A stretch of DNA of 64,000 nucleotides, from contig NC_134109.1 in the NCBI RefSeq assembly GCF_040939455.1, positions 72,631,001 to 72,695,000 of the forward strand, written 5' to 3'. The stretch is from Microcebus murinus (taxonomy: Eukaryota; Chordata; Mammalia; Primates; Cheirogaleidae). The position numbers and the translations under genes were made by a program. Below are positions 34,701 through 47,060 of the stretch, piece after piece (positions within the stretch are counted from its first letter, which is position 1; each line of letters starts with the position of its first letter). The notes beneath the pieces were generated by a model that saw nothing but the letters and a program-made list of their open reading frames with translations, was not told where the DNA came from and did not search any database.

Positions 34701-34840
34701 ACTGTCTCTACAGTGGCTATTATCATATGTTGCCATTTAGGTATGAATTTAAATGAATTTTTAAAAATAAAATTGAAATTTTAATTATTCACTTACATTA
34801 GCACCATTTTAAGTGTTCAATAGCTATAGTGACTAACTAC
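34701..34840. repeat. DNA-transposon-like MITE fragment (uncertain)
   Basis: A CAGTGGCTATTATCATATG segment, an A/T-rich middle, AAGTGTTCAATAGCTATAG and CTACCATTGGAC resemble a dispersed mammalian hAT-like element with ..CAATAGCCAC..GGCTACC.. wording. The family is not certain and no target duplication was seen. Confidence 0.35.
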
Positions 34841-35049
34841 CATTGGACAAGCCTGATTTAAAACATTTGTATCATCATAGAAAGATCTTTTTGACAGTAG
34901 TGATCTTGTCAATTTTATATATTAAAATTATTTTTGAATCTATCATCTGTTTGTTAATTTTGTTCCTAGTATCCTTCATTGGACAGCAATTTTTACTATT
35001 TTTATTTTCATATTTATTAAAATGTTACCTTTTCATTCATTTTTTAAAG

Positions 35050-35740
35050 ATTTGTTTATAGATGTTCTTCTCCATTATAGGTTGTAAAGATATTCCTCAA
35101 CATTTTATTGTATTATTATTACATTACTTTTTTTACATTTTGTTCTTAAATGTTTCTGAAATACATCTTGTTATACGTGGAAGGTAGGGATCCAACTTTA
35201 ACTTCTTTTAGTAAACCCCTATTTCCAACAACATATCCAATTTAATCTGCCCTTCATTGCTTAAGTTGGTCATCACCTGCCATATGTTTGTGTGTATATC
35301 TTAGCTCATATATGTATATATAAACATATCTTGTCTGAGTTTTCTATTCATTTCAACTTACATATCTTTTATCATTACCTATTTTATGTTTAGTACTATT
35401 ACTTTGTATGTAGTTTAATATCTAGCTGTTTTGTTCACCCTTTTTGTTATTGTATTCAAAGTTGAGTTCCCACCAAAAAAGGTATCTTTATTTATGTTAG
35501 TTTTACTATGATTTCTTAAAAGGTCAGATAAATTTTTATTAGGATATATATATTTGGGATAATATTGACATTGTTGGTATGCTATGCCATCTCACACATG
35601 GCATATGCTATGCCATCTCACACATGACCATGAGAACATCCTTCCATTTATTCAAATAGTTTGTATTCTCTAACAGAGTTTCAACATTTCCTCCTTAATA
35701 CCCTCCTTTTATTATCAACTTGCAAATATCATTTTAAGTT
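35050..35740 (-). mobile_element. Very old LINE-1 ORF2 fragment (L1M-like)
   Basis: Reverse-complemented ORF2 wording can be followed at low identity: a GTAGGGATCCAACTTTAACTTC segment, a TATTTCCAACAACATATCC segment and a GGATAATATTGACATTGTTG segment occur in L1 order. A 26-base tandem duplication sits at 35581-35626 (GCTATGCCATCTCACACATG twice). Confidence 0.5.
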
Positions 35741-35925
35741 TGCCTATTACGGGTAATTAATGGAACTTCTTTTTGCTCTAATCTAATATAAATATTATTT
35801 AATATGTGTTTATATGTATATACAAAAATATATAATATAGATGCACAAACAACATATTGACATATACAGATTATGTAGACATTTACATATAAATTACGTT
35901 TGTGTATATATAGATATACATATTG
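35741..35925. other. TA/CATATA-rich low-complexity DNA
   Basis: Low-complexity AT-rich sequence rich in ATATAT and CATATA words. No gene. Confidence 0.6.
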
Positions 35926-36310
35926 TATGGTTAATTTTATGTGTTGACCAGGCTGGCTCATGGTATCCAGATATTTGGTCAAACATTATTCTGATGTTTC
36001 TGTTAATATCTATTTTGAATAATATTAGCATTTAAAATTGATGGACTTTGAGTAAAGAAGATTGCCCACTAGTGTAGCTGGGCCTCATCCAATCCGTTGA
36101 AGGATGAAGGTCCGAACAAAGACTGACCTCCCTGAAGCAAGAAAGAATCCTGCCAGTAGAACATATGTAGATTCAACTGCAACTCTTCCCTGATTCACCA
36201 ATCTCCAGACCCATCCCAGCAGATTTTAAGCTTACTGATAAGTCTCTACAAATGAGGCAATTCTTTAAAAGCTCTCTTTCTCTGTCTCTCAACATACACA
36301 CACACACACA
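35926..36310 (+). repeat. Ancient dispersed repeat (LTR-like wording, family uncertain)
   Basis: GGTTAATTTTATGTGTTGAC, AGATATTTGGTCAAACATTA, GGACTTTGAGTAAAGAAGAT and GGGCCTCATCCAATCC occur in the order known from a common mammalian repeat. A CA-rich end lies at 36294-36310. Confidence 0.5.
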
Positions 36311-36899
36311 AAAATAAAAACACATAATTTTCCCTCTCTCTCTGTATTTACATTTTCATATATATACATTTAGGTTTAATTATTGCAGAACACATTAGGA
36401 TAGTCACCCCTAAATGTAAATAGCCTATATGTTCCTCATTAGGAGAGAACTTTTTAAATGTTATATGTTCATAAATTCAGTAGTAAGCAGGCATATAAGA
36501 TTTGGGTAACTTTTTAAACATTAATGTGGAAAATTCTGTAAGATATATTGTAAGTGAAAAATTTAGATGCAAAATATTGTGTAAGATATGCTTCAAAATG
36601 TGTATTTAAGAGAGGGAAGAGAAGAATGTGTACAAAATTTACTTATGTATTCACATTTTTAAGAATTTAAATAAGAACTTCAGTTTCCTCCTTTATAAAG
36701 AGGGAACTGGAATGGGAAGATTTTTCACTGTACTATATTTATTTTTCTACTTTAAAAAATGCTTAACCATGTAAAAATATTTCCTATGTGAAAATTAAAT
36801 GTATGTTTAAAACAGTGTAGTTCCTTTCTAATCATTCACCTCATCTGATCTAAGTCATCACCATATTATTAAATTGCACTGCTATATATAGTTATTTCA
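36311..36899. other. AT-rich intergenic DNA
   Basis: Nothing recognised. Confidence 0.4.
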
Positions 36900-37620
36900 T
36901 CTAAAATCTGAGGAGTTGTTTCTGATACCTCTTTTCAGACACCGTGTCTGTCGGCAGGTCCTAATGTCTCTGCCATCAAAATGGGTGTCAGGTTCTGTTA
37001 ATTCTTTCTACTACCAGTTCCTCTTCCCACCTTCCCCCAGACTGAGTCGCCAACATCTCTTGTGCCTGATTCTGCAAAACCTCCAAACTGCTATTCTTGC
37101 TTCTACACTTGCCTCTCAGATCAATTCCCCACATAGTAGCCAGAATGACTTCAGACTTCAACTGTCCACATTAAGATTGCACACGAATTATATTGCACAC
37201 TGAGAATAATGATCAAACATCACACCCTCAGTAGCCTCTGCCTACCTCTCTGACGTTGCCTTGTACTTTCCCTCCACATGCCCAGCGCTCTTTCACCATC
37301 ATGGGCTCCTTTCTGTTCCTTCCTGCACCAGCTCTATCCTGTCTGTGGGCTTTGCCCTTGTTCTTCACATTGCCTGGAATGCTCTTCCCTCATCGTTCAG
37401 ACCTCCACAGAAAGATCTTTTCTAACAACCCAATCTAAAGTAGCAACTTCCTTCTCCCATTCACTCTCCAACACACTACTCCGTTATATTCTTTCATTTT
37501 GAGATATTTTATTGCTTATTTTCTTTGCTCTTTGCTCACTGCCTCTACCAGGATGCCAAATCCTTGAGACCAAGGATCTCATATATCCCAATCAGTGCCT
37601 ATTCGATGACCCATAAAATA
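36900..37620 (+). repeat. L2-like LINE 3' region, plus orientation
   Basis: A C/T-rich stretch containing the L2 signature GCCTGGAATGCTCTTCCCTC near 37370, preceded by CTTTCTGTTCCTTCCTGCAC and followed by CAGACCTCCACAGAAAGATC and CAACCCAATCTAAAGTAGCA. The short frames here are shadows of this repeat, not genes. Confidence 0.7.
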
Positions 37621-39719
37621 AGTTTTCCAAATTAAAAGCACCCAAAATTTTCTGTAAAATCAAGAAATACATTTCCAATTTTTATGTTTAGAAACATCTG
37701 AGGAAGTTTGTGACATTTTCCCAAGAAACAGAACTATCATGGTTGGAGCCAGGACTACAATCTGGTCCTTTTCTGTACCTGTGGGTATGGCTTTGTGCAT
37801 CTCTGCGGTACTGTTTCTCTTTCTCTTCATTTTTTTTCTATTGTTTTATGTGTGCCTTTGTATTTGTTTCCTCTGTTCTCTCTTTTTCAGTTATCTTTTA
37901 TTTCTAACTTTCTGCTTTCTGGGAATTTATCCTACAGATATATTTTCACCAAAGGAAAATAACATATATTCAGAGTTGCAGCACAGATTGTAATAGGAAA
38001 AAAAACTGCTAAAAACATTATCTCCCTCGCTTTACCTCTTTCTTCCACTTTTCAATATCTCTAACTGCATCTGTGGCTGACTTGAGCATAAATTTGAATG
38101 AAAGTATACCTGACTGTGTAGTGTATTTATTTTATAAAATTTGTTTGATATTTTACATTTAATGTCACTTAGAGTCATTTTTAATGTCTTACCAAAAACT
38201 AAATTATATGGATTTTTTATAATTAAATATTTTATATTATATTGTTTACTTAAAAACAAGAAAGGTCTTCATTTTGCTATCCCAGAACTCTGGAACCACA
38301 TATTCAAGAAACCAAGAACACTATAGAGTATTTCTTCTTTTATTTGAGAGAACATACCACTAGAGAAACTGGTCCACAAGACACTAAAAAATTCTCTTAT
38401 TTAAGGACAATTATTCCTGAAAAGTATTTTCAGCATAATATATTTTCTATCTAACTCTTCTGCACCAAAAATATGCGGATACTAACATACTTACCATTGC
38501 CTTAGTCTCACTATTTCAGTTCTTATTAAATGTCAATGGCTTCTTATCACTTACATAAATTGTATAATAAGATCTAAAATAGCCTCTCCAGGGTTACTAC
38601 TTACATTATGCCTAATAAACACATTTGCCATTCCATTATCACTGTCACTGATAAAATGCCAAATTCAAAATCCTAACATGATTCTATGGGGCCTTCACTG
38701 GTACAGGTTTTGAATATTTAGTTCTTAAAATGTTCTTGTCTTTTTTTTTTCTAATTCTAGTTGACAGGCTAATAATTCCCATTGGTAGAACTCTGCAGAC
38801 TTCAGGTAGCTATAAAACCCCAAAGCACATTCTGTATTGCATCATATATTAACAAAGCAGAATTCAGAATCTATAATATTCCAATGCGAGAACATATATT
38901 TAAGGACAAATTCTGGAATCATCAGCTAACCTCCCGTTTATCAGACAGAAAAGGAAACCTACTAGTTTTAGATCATTGGGCTCCTGGAGAGGTGAAATTT
39001 TTGGTCATTATTCATATTTAAATAAAATAGAGAAAACGAAGAAATTGGGGGAAGAGTCATACTATTTGGGATATTTGCTGCCTTGAAATTTATGAGAACA
39101 GAACAATGCTGCAGAAACAGAGTAAGGGTGAGTTCTAAATTCAGATGTATAGTACTTTCTACCCTGCTTCTCAAATAAACTTTATGCCTTGTCTGATGCT
39201 TAGTATTATTTTAAAGGTGCTACAAAAAAAAATGAAAATAACAATGGCTTAGGGAGATTCACCATCTGGATTTTAATTTGAACATCATAAAAATGACTGT
39301 TTTTTCCTCTCATACATAAACCAAAGGTAGAGGGAGGAAGAGATCAAGAATCTGCCAGTCAATAATGGTAGGCTGAGTCTCATAAGCAAACTTCATTGAC
39401 TTTACAAGTTTGCAAACCTCCTGGTTCCCAAACTCAGTTGACATATGTTTCTTTTCCTGTACATGATCCTAGCATTCAGCAATATGAACTAAGTTAGGGA
39501 TTCTAAAATAAGAAAGACTTGATTCTCAAATCCTGGCTGAATTAGATTTTAAAAAAAAATACTTTACGTAGACCCTTCCTAAAACCTCTACAAGATCTTA
39601 TCCTCAAATCCACTCAGACTTAAGCAGTAACCATCCTCCCTGATATTAATCCCAGGGCAGTGACAAAAGACCTACTGACATAGTATCTATTTATCATTTT
39701 TATTGGAATTCATTTAATG
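37621..39719. other. Intergenic, no recognised gene
   Basis: AT-rich sequence with a T/C-rich segment at 37810-37920 that produces spurious membrane-like frames. No repeat can be named with confidence. Confidence 0.45.
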
Positions 39720-39960
39720 ACTGAATGTTTTCTTCCTTAGTTCAGTTTAAGTGGACATGGATTAGGTCCTAATTATGTCATTTGGTCTTCATAGTCTATA
39801 CTGTGGAACAAAAAGAATAGATATATTACTTCTCTTTTATAGATGCAAAATACCAGCATTAAAAGACTAAGTGACTTGCCTAAGGTTATACAGTTCCCTA
39901 AATACAGCTATATAATAGTAACTCAGCAAGGTAGAATGATTTCCAAACCAGAGATCTACT
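39720..39960 (+). repeat. MIR-like SINE
   Basis: TTTATAGATGCAAAATACC followed by AAGACTAAGTGACTTGCCTAAGGTTATACAG is the MIR core-to-3' wording. Diverged but in the right order. Confidence 0.65.
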
Positions 39961-41529
39961 TTAGAGCACAAAAATAAGTCATTTCATTTTTATCAAGATG
40001 AGTTAAAAAGAGAAAAAGTATGTGAGAAAATGTGATGTAATTAATGAGTGATTCAGATTGAGTATATTTCAAAAATGATAACATTTAGGAAGAAAAACTT
40101 AGCACTGGAGGGGGACGAAAGCATTTTCAACCTGTAGAAAAAGACATTGAAATGAATTACATGGGAAGCACCTACCCACTGTGTTCACTCTACCTTGAAG
40201 TGGGTAAAGCAATCCACTATCTCAGAATCAATGGAAAGATAAGCATTGAATATATTAAATAGGGCGTAGGTAGAGAACTAAGTGAAACATACTGGAGACT
40301 GAAAGAATGTGGAAAAATGAGAGAAAGAAGAAAGACAATGCAGGGAAGAAAGAAAAGAGAGGAGAAAAGTCAGGGATAAGGAAGAGAAATTGCAAAAAAT
40401 AAAAAAATAAAAGAAAGTAACAGGAAACAAAAAAGCTAAAAATAAATGTAAAAGAATAAGATTTAAAAATGAGTGCGTGAAGATAGAATTAGCAGGAAGA
40501 GATTGGGAAAGATGAGAAATAAGAAAGAAGCAAGAGGAAATGAGTGGAGAAAGATAAGGGAGTGAGCTGTTAGGACAGTGATCAGGCTCCCAAACACTTG
40601 GCTTTGGGAGCTGGTCTGAGAGCAGTCTGGAATCTACACACACACAGTGTTACAGCTGTGTGCCTGTCTACACTCTGAGAAATAGGGGAGAGGTATGGGC
40701 GCCCTCTCGACCCATGCATCTTTAGCACCATATGTCTTTCTGTATCAGGTGAGATAACAAAGAAGATTAGAGATGGTGAAAATCATTTCGTTTTCTGTCA
40801 GCCTACAATGACAATGCTTCTTTGTCTTATCTGATTAGAATAAGAAGCTTGTCCATGTTAGGTAACAGGGAAGAGAAGTGGATAGTAGAAAATAAAAGCA
40901 AAGGAAGATTGGGAAAGACTGTAACTCTCAGGTGCTTCCCGTGTCTTGGAATTGTCAACCTGAAGAAGCACGAAACAACCATAAGCAAGCACCTAGAGTA
41001 CACAAAATGTGAAAATAGGAGAGAGAGCTTTTGATCTACTGTTCTAAGCACAGGTTTCTGTAGGCAGAGTGAGGTATGAATGTGGAGGCTAATAGGTGTC
41101 TAAATGAGTAACAGAGAAAAGGGAATTCCTAAGGTAATTTGAAGGGCACCAAAGATTTTTTTCCTATTTCAATTTGCACGGACTCACTATGTATGTGTTT
41201 ATATAGATGTGAATATGTATTTGTAAAGTATGTTCCCATGTGTTGTAAGTACTTGTTTCACATAATTTGGCTACTAATTACAAATGTTATTAATCACATA
41301 AAACAAATGTTCTGATATTTCCTAATAGCTATGCTGTAAAAATGCCAATGTATTGAGTAAATTTCCCATTAGTTCTTCTACACTTTTAAGGCTGATTTTT
41401 CTGTGTTCTTTCTCTGTTATCCTTCTTTCTAGCTTCTCTTTCTGGAGATGCCATTAATAATTTCTTTCAAATTTGAGTTAGGAATTTATTCCCATCTATT
41501 CTCCCTCCACCAATTCAATAGCACTATTT
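39961..41529. other. Intergenic with purine-rich tract
   Basis: From 40280 to 40560 the plus strand is strongly A/G-rich (GAAAGAAGAAAG-type words), which gives long minus-strand frames rich in S/F/L. No gene or RNA is recognised elsewhere. Confidence 0.5.
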
Positions 41530-41920
41530 TTTTAATGATATATTGAAATATAGTCAGCACATCATAAAATTCACCATTCAAAGTGTACAATTTGGTGGTT
41601 TTAAGTGTATTTAGAATTGTGGAAGCATTGACATGATATAATTCTAGAACATTTATTTCATCACACCAGAAAGATACCTCATACTCATTATGTCAATCTC
41701 TGTTCCACCTCTGGGCCTACGTAGCCATTATTCTGCTTTCTGCCTCTGTAGATTTGTCTCTCTAGACATTTTCATAAATTGAATCAAACAATATGCAGTC
41801 TTTTGCAACTGGCTTCTTTCATATAACAGTGTTTCTGAGGTTCATCTATGTTACAGCATGTATCAATACATCATTCCTTTTTATTACCTAATTGTATTCT
41901 GCTGTATCCATAGCACTTCT
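41530..41920 (-). mobile_element. Old LINE-1 3' fragment (L1M-like), minus
   Basis: CATAAAATTCACCATTCAAA, GTGTACAATTTGGTGG, GTAGATTTGTCTCTCTAGAC and GGTTCATCTATGTTACAGCA are the usual reverse-complemented 3' UTR and ORF2 tail of older L1s. Confidence 0.75.
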
Positions 41921-43424
41921 GAAAAATAAGTACTGCTTGTAATAAAAAACCAAGAGTAACATTTATATATGTTACATTATAGTACTTGTTATAATTAACA
42001 ATATTTCATCCTTTAGATCATTTATTTCAACAGTGAACATGTGCAGTATCATAGTATGAGCATTTATGTATTAAATGTTTGTATAACTACATTAATATAA
42101 AAATTAGAAAATAATCACAAATATGAAATATTTTAAAATACACCTTACAATAATATGGAGAGAAGTGTCATTATTTTTATGCATCCCAATGGATTATCTT
42201 GTGCACCTCCTGAGGTGAGCACATTTTAATTTGGAGACTAATGTACATACTCTATCTTAATTCTGGGTTTCTCCAACATAAATAGAATTCTTATTTAGAC
42301 AATGTTACAACCAGAAAAGAGGAACTATTTACACAAACAATGTCATAGTTATAATATTTATTGCCTAAATAAAATATCACCAATTGATGAAGACACTAAT
42401 TAACAATTTCCTAAAAAGTTTAAACCAAGAATACATACCCTTTTTTCCTATCACCTACTACTGAGAGAAAATAAGAAAACTCATTGCAAATTTAAAACTT
42501 AACTGCAATTGCATTATTCTTCTCATCTCTCAAATGAGTATATTAGATTTTATGTTCTGTACAGCTAATTTCAGCTCTACTGTATTATGATTTTATTGAG
42601 ATAGTCAAAATATTTTTATATGCTCTGATAAGTTTTTTATGATGCAGAAATATTTGTGAGAGGGATATCATTTAGCTATCATTCTGGGATCTGAGGAAGA
42701 AGTAGATTATGGACATATGGTGAACAAATGAGACTGAATTAGTACTAGAGTTTAAGAACAGGATGTGAAGCAGATGCAAAATTGGTACCCAGCTAAGGTA
42801 GTAACTAGGGGAATTCCTCTAAGTAAGGAGAAATGTATAGATCTTGTATGAGAGCCTGGTAATGAGATTGGTGCAAGAATGCACAAAGCACCAAAGCACA
42901 ACGATGTGACGACAACTAGCAAGGCACCAATTCAGAAACTAGGCAGATAGGTAACAATCTGGAACTATAGGAATCACACTACAATCAGTTCTATAGGAAC
43001 TGAAGGAGAAAAACAACCACAGAAGCAATTTGATCTGTGACAATGAAGAGAAGGGACTATAACTCAGCAACTAATATAAATTAGAGAAGATAAATCACCA
43101 CAAATGGCAATAAAACAAACTAACTAACTAACTAAATGGACAACCTTGATTTAAGTTCTGCTTTAATCAGGAAATTTGTGGCATATCTAAAGCAATGTCA
43201 CCCAAAATCTCACAGAAGTGCAGTTACCTAGAAGCGTGTGGTTAAGTGGGAATGGAAAGTGTGGGTGGAACAGTGTCTCAGTGAAAAATCAGGAGAATGA
43301 AGGAGAGAGGAGTTAACCAGGGTACACAAAACAACATAAGTTGTTTTCAACTAGAGCATGTTAGTTGTGGCAAATAATGTTTTTATCTGACGAGGAACTA
43401 TGAAACAGAGGAAAAGGTGCTTGT
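41921..43424. other. AT-rich upstream region of the OR4N5-like gene
   Basis: No recognised repeat or gene. It should include the non-coding first exon(s) and promoter of the OR4N5-like gene, which cannot be located from sequence alone. Confidence 0.45.
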
Positions 43425-43427
43425 AAC

Positions 43428-43452
43428 ATAAACATTTTCCTCTATTCTGCAG
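43428..43452 (+). promoter_or_regulatory. Splice acceptor in front of the OR4N5-like gene
   Basis: TTTTCCTCTATTCTGCAG with AG at 43451-43452, 11 bases before the ATG at 43464. The expected 3' splice site of an OR coding exon. Confidence 0.65.
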
Positions 43453-43463
43453 AGTGAGAAGTG

Positions 43464-44399
43464 ATGGAGACAGAAAATGACACAGTGGTGACAGAATTCA
43501 TCCTCCTTGGTCTGACACAGTCTCAAGATGCTCAACTCCTGGTCTTTGTGCTAGTTTTGATTTTCTATCTCATCATCCTCCCTGGAAACTTTCTCATCAT
43601 TCTCACCATCAGGTCAGACCCGGGGCTCACGGCTCCCCTCTATTTCTTCCTGGGCAACTTGGCCTTCCTGGATGCATCCTACTCCTTCATTGTGGTTCCC
43701 AGGATGCTGGTGGACTTCCTCTCTGAGAAGAAGGTAATCTCCTACAGAGGCTGCATCACGCAGCTCTTTTTCTTGCATTTCCTTGGAGCAGGGGAGATGT
43801 TCCTTCTTGTCGTGATGGCCTTTGACCGCTATATTGCTATCTGTCGGCCTTTACACTATTCAACCCTCATGAACCCTAGAACCTGCTATGCATTATTGTT
43901 GACTCTGTGGCTTGGAGGTTTTGCCCATTCCATTGTGCAAGTGGCCCTTATCCTGCACTTGCCTTTCTGTGGCCCAAATCAGCTGGATAACTTCTTTTGT
44001 GATGTCCCACAGGTCATTAAGCTGGCCTGCACTGACGTCTTCGTGGTGGAGCTCCTGATGGTCTCCAACAGTGGCTTACTCAGCCTCCTGTGTTTCCTGG
44101 GGCTTCTGGCCTCCTATGCAGTCATCCTCTGCCGTGTAAGGGGGCACTCCTCTGAAGGGAAGAACAAGGCTATCTCCACATGCACCACCCACATTATCAT
44201 TGTGTTTCTCATGTTTGGACCTGCTATTTTCATCTACACTCGCCCCTTCCGGGCTTTCCCAGCTGACAAAGTGGTTTCTCTCTTCCATACAGTCATCTTT
44301 CCTTTGATGAACCCTGTGATTTATACACTTCGCAACCAGGAAGTGAAAGCTTCCATGAGGAAGTTGTTAAGTCAGCATATGGTTTGCCAAATGGAATAG
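43464..44399 (+). CDS. OR4N5: Olfactory receptor OR4N5-like (intact)
   Basis: A 311-residue class II odorant receptor. I chose the ATG at 43464, not an in-frame GTG at 43461, because it gives the family N-terminus METEND. NDT glycosylation site at 5-7; GN in TM1 at 41-42; [19 protein letters not shown] in TM2; C97 within [23 protein letters not shown] with DRY at 121-123; loop cysteines C169, C179, C189 ([13 protein letters not shown]); SY at 217-218; KAISTCTTH at 235-243; NPVIY at 283-287; a [19 protein letters not shown] tail. From memory it is very close to human OR4N5 (for example [11 protein letters not shown] and [17 protein letters not shown]), closer than to OR4N2. Its place right of OR4K17 agrees. 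It is better conserved than the other two receptors. Confidence 0.92.
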   Translation: METENDTVVTEFILLGLTQSQDAQLLVFVLVLIFYLIILPGNFLIILTIRSDPGLTAPLYFFLGNLAFLDASYSFIVVPRMLVDFLSEKKVISYRGCITQLFFLHFLGAGEMFLLVVMAFDRYIAICRPLHYSTLMNPRTCYALLLTLWLGGFAHSIVQVALILHLPFCGPNQLDNFFCDVPQVIKLACTDVFVVELLMVSNSGLLSLLCFLGLLASYAVILCRVRGHSSEGKNKAISTCTTHIIIVFLMFGPAIFIYTRPFRAFPADKVVSLFHTVIFPLMNPVIYTLRNQEVKASMRKLLSQHMVCQME

Positions 44400-44469
44400 A
44401 AGAATTAGAAAAACAAGAAAGGAAAAGTCCAGTTGAAAATAGTTAAATATTTTCTTCATTCATGCATTG

Positions 44470-45060
44470 AATCAGTCAGTCACTTAGCAAATACTTCATT
44501 TATTAAGTACTTCCCATTTTCAGGCACTCATCTAAGCATATGAATGAGACAGGTAAGATTCCAGTTCTTGTAGGGTTACATTCAAGTGGATAAAGAGGGG
44601 TTGAACTATTAAATTTTATAGAAATCATAGTATCAGAAAGAGATAGTGTTCTGTAGCAAGTAAAAAAATAGTACTCTGCTAGAGATTATCTGGGGAGGTG
44701 TTAATTATCTTACTTTTTGTTGTCCAGTAAGGTCTTCTTGAGTGATGTGTAGCTGATACCAAGATGATTTTAAAGAAACAAACTTGCAATTATCTGGGGA
44801 CAAAAATTCTAGGCAGAGAGGATGACTAGTCGAAGGATCTACAGTTATTATGAGCTTGGTGCATTTGAAGACCATAAAGAGGATAGAATAGCTGTAGTGT
44901 AGTTAGTGAGTGTGAGAATGGTAAGAATTAAAGTCAGAGATGTTTGTAGGGACAAAATCATATAGGCTATTTTAGGCAATGATAGTAAATTCTATTGTTT
45001 TCAAATTTCAAAAAGAGACCATTGAAAGACATTAATCAGGAAAGTACCTATCTAACGTTT
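44470..45060 (-). repeat. L2-like LINE 3' region, minus orientation
   Basis: The plus strand reads as the complement of an L2 tail: TATTAAGTACTTCCCATTTTC, GATTCCAGTTCTTGTAGGG, AGGTCTTCTTGAGTGATGTG, then AATTCTAGGCAGAGAGGATG and GGACAAAATCATATAGGCTAT in L2 order. Old and patchy. Confidence 0.6.
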
Positions 45061-45880
45061 CCTATTTGACTTAAAGCAAGATCCTCAAGATTCCAGATGG
45101 AGGGCTATGAGTATTAAAATTAAGTGGAAACTATCATGCTCTTAAATATTTTATTTTGTGGGCACTTAAAGACCTAGTTGTTTTTGTCTAATTTGTTAGG
45201 GAGAGGAAAATAAAACTTTCATATTTTATCAAAAATTGCCATGAAAAAAATTAACACAAGTTTTGTGGTTATTACTAGTAGAATATTCCTTTTTAAAAAA
45301 TTATACAGAGGAATTTGTAAGGAAACTACTTATAAATGAGTTCACCTTGAATGCAGTGATGACACCTATAAGGTATCAATCATTCTTTGGGTGCAGATAA
45401 CTAAACCATATTGGTTATTTTTTAAATAAATATATAAGGCATTAGATGCTTATAAATTATTAGAAGTGCTTTAAGACCAGGCTATAGACTTGGCGTCCTA
45501 AAATAAATCTTAAAACATTAGAGTAAATTGGCCTATATAAGGAGCTAATGTCAACATAGCAATTATGAATGTGGCACATATAGAAATCATCTTTTGACCG
45601 CCAACTGCAGAATCACAGCATTTGAACCATGACCAATGATCAGGAAAAGACCCCATAGTTGTTCTAGTGCTCTTAGATAAATCCCCACACAAAATGGAAA
45701 ACTTACATAGTCCAAGCCTACTTCCTTCATTTCTAAATTTAAATCTTATGAGAGTCAGAAGTTCTAAGAATATATCTAGATCTGATTTTAAACTATTATT
45801 GAAGTCTATGAATGAGTCAGAGATAGATTGAGTCTTATGAAGGCTATAAATCAGCTTCAATTCTATAAAATTCCAGGTAA
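45061..45880. other. Intergenic, no recognised feature
   Basis: AT-rich; no gene or repeat is recognised. Confidence 0.45.
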
Positions 45881-45888
45881 GATTAAGA

Positions 45889-46096
45889 CAGGGTTATTCA
45901 ACTTTGGCACTACTGGCTTTTTGGACTGCATAATTCTTTGTTGTGGAGGGCTGTCCTATGCATTGTGGGTTGTTTAGTAGCCTCCCTTATTCTACACACT
46001 AGGTGCCTGTAGCATCTCCTCATTTGTAACAACCAAAAATATCTCTACATATTGTCAATGGACTCTAATGGGCAAATTTTCCCCAATGAGAAACAG
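45889..46096 (-). mobile_element. MER5A-like hAT MITE
   Basis: Begins CAGGGTTATTCAACTTTGGC, contains ATAATTCTTTGTTGTGGAGG, GGCTGTCCTATGCATTGTGG, GTAGCATCTCC and AACAACCAAAAATATCTC, and ends ATGAGAAACAG. The order matches the reverse complement of MER5A. Flanking 8-mers GATTAAGA (45881-45888) and CATTAAGG (46097-46104) agree at 6 of 8 and may be the decayed target duplication. Confidence 0.8.
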
Positions 46097-46372
46097 CATT
46101 AAGGGTATTTATTTCCACTACATTGATCTTACAGTGAAATGGTGAACTTTCTTTAGGGAAAGTAACATGAACTGGAGCCTATACATTAAATAATAAATAT
46201 CCAAATTTAATCTAAAAATCATTAGAAACATCAGAAGACTGAAAGATATTATACAAATATAAAAGAAAAAAGATAGATAACCGAAATATAAATTCTGGAT
46301 AAAAGATTATCCAGAGTATGAAAGTGAATAGCAATAACATTACATTAACAATGTCTAGATATTCAAGATAGA
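46097..46372. other. AT-rich spacer
   Basis: Nothing recognised. Confidence 0.4.
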
Positions 46373-46645
46373 AAACAAGCACCAGATATATTCTCCAGCA
46401 AACTGGTATTAACTGAGTAGCACCTAAGTAGACACATAGGTGCTACAGTAATAGGGTATTGGGCAGGTGGGAGGGGGGAGGGGGGCGGGTATATACATAC
46501 ATAGTGAGTGAGATGTGCACCATCTGGGGGATGGTCATGATGGAGACTCAGACTTTTGGGGGGAGGGGGGGAATGGGCATTTATTGAAACCTTAAAATCT
46601 GTACCCCCATAATATGCCAAAATAAAAAAAAAAAAAAAAAAAAAT
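46373..46645 (+). mobile_element. Young LINE-1 3' end, severely 5'-truncated
   Basis: Matches the last coding bases and 3' UTR of the element at 54.7-61.2 kb almost base for base: the AAACAAGCACCAGATATATT start, the TAA stop, GTAGCACCTAAGTAGACACA, two G-rich tracts and CCCATAATATGCCAAAATAA. It ends in a long A-tail (about 46622-46643). No clear target duplication was found. The long pure tail points to a recent insertion. Confidence 0.93.
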
Positions 46646-46649
46646 TTAT

Positions 46650-47060
46650 TTTTCCTTGTTAGTAACATTGCCCTTTTACTATCTATGATAACCTGAGATC
46701 TTGCTTATTATGAATAATATTTATTAATAATAATATTATTAATATTATTATTACTTATGTACTTAATAATATTATGTATTTATTATGAATAGTTCCATTA
46801 GCCCTTTTTGTAGATTTAGTAGATTTTCTAGGTATTTTATTAGGGACATTTTTGAAACCAAGTTAACAAGTTATAGTGGTTTCTAATTTTGGCTTTTTGT
46901 AACATGCTTGTTGGATTTCAGTTTTAGTGTTATTCTGGACTCATAAAATGATATATGAATTGTTCACTGGCATTTTATTTCCTGAAAGAATTTGGGTAAG
47001 ATTGTTTATACTTTTTCCTTATGTATTTGATAACATTAATTAATAAAACCATCTGAATCT
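46650..47060 (-). mobile_element. Old LINE-1 ORF2 fragment (left part of an interrupted copy)
   Basis: Reverse-complemented RT-region wording such as TTCTAGGTATTTTATTAGG, ACTCATAAAATGATATATGA and GAAAGAATTTGGGTAAG. L1M-like text resumes at 48345 in the same orientation. Confidence 0.55.

Noticed and set aside
37256..37502. Two overlapping small frames with a hydrophobic start
   Set aside because: They fall inside an L2-like repeat.
43461..43463. GTG as start of the OR4N5-like gene
   Set aside because: The ATG at 43464 gives the conserved METEND-type N-terminus. OR genes use ATG.
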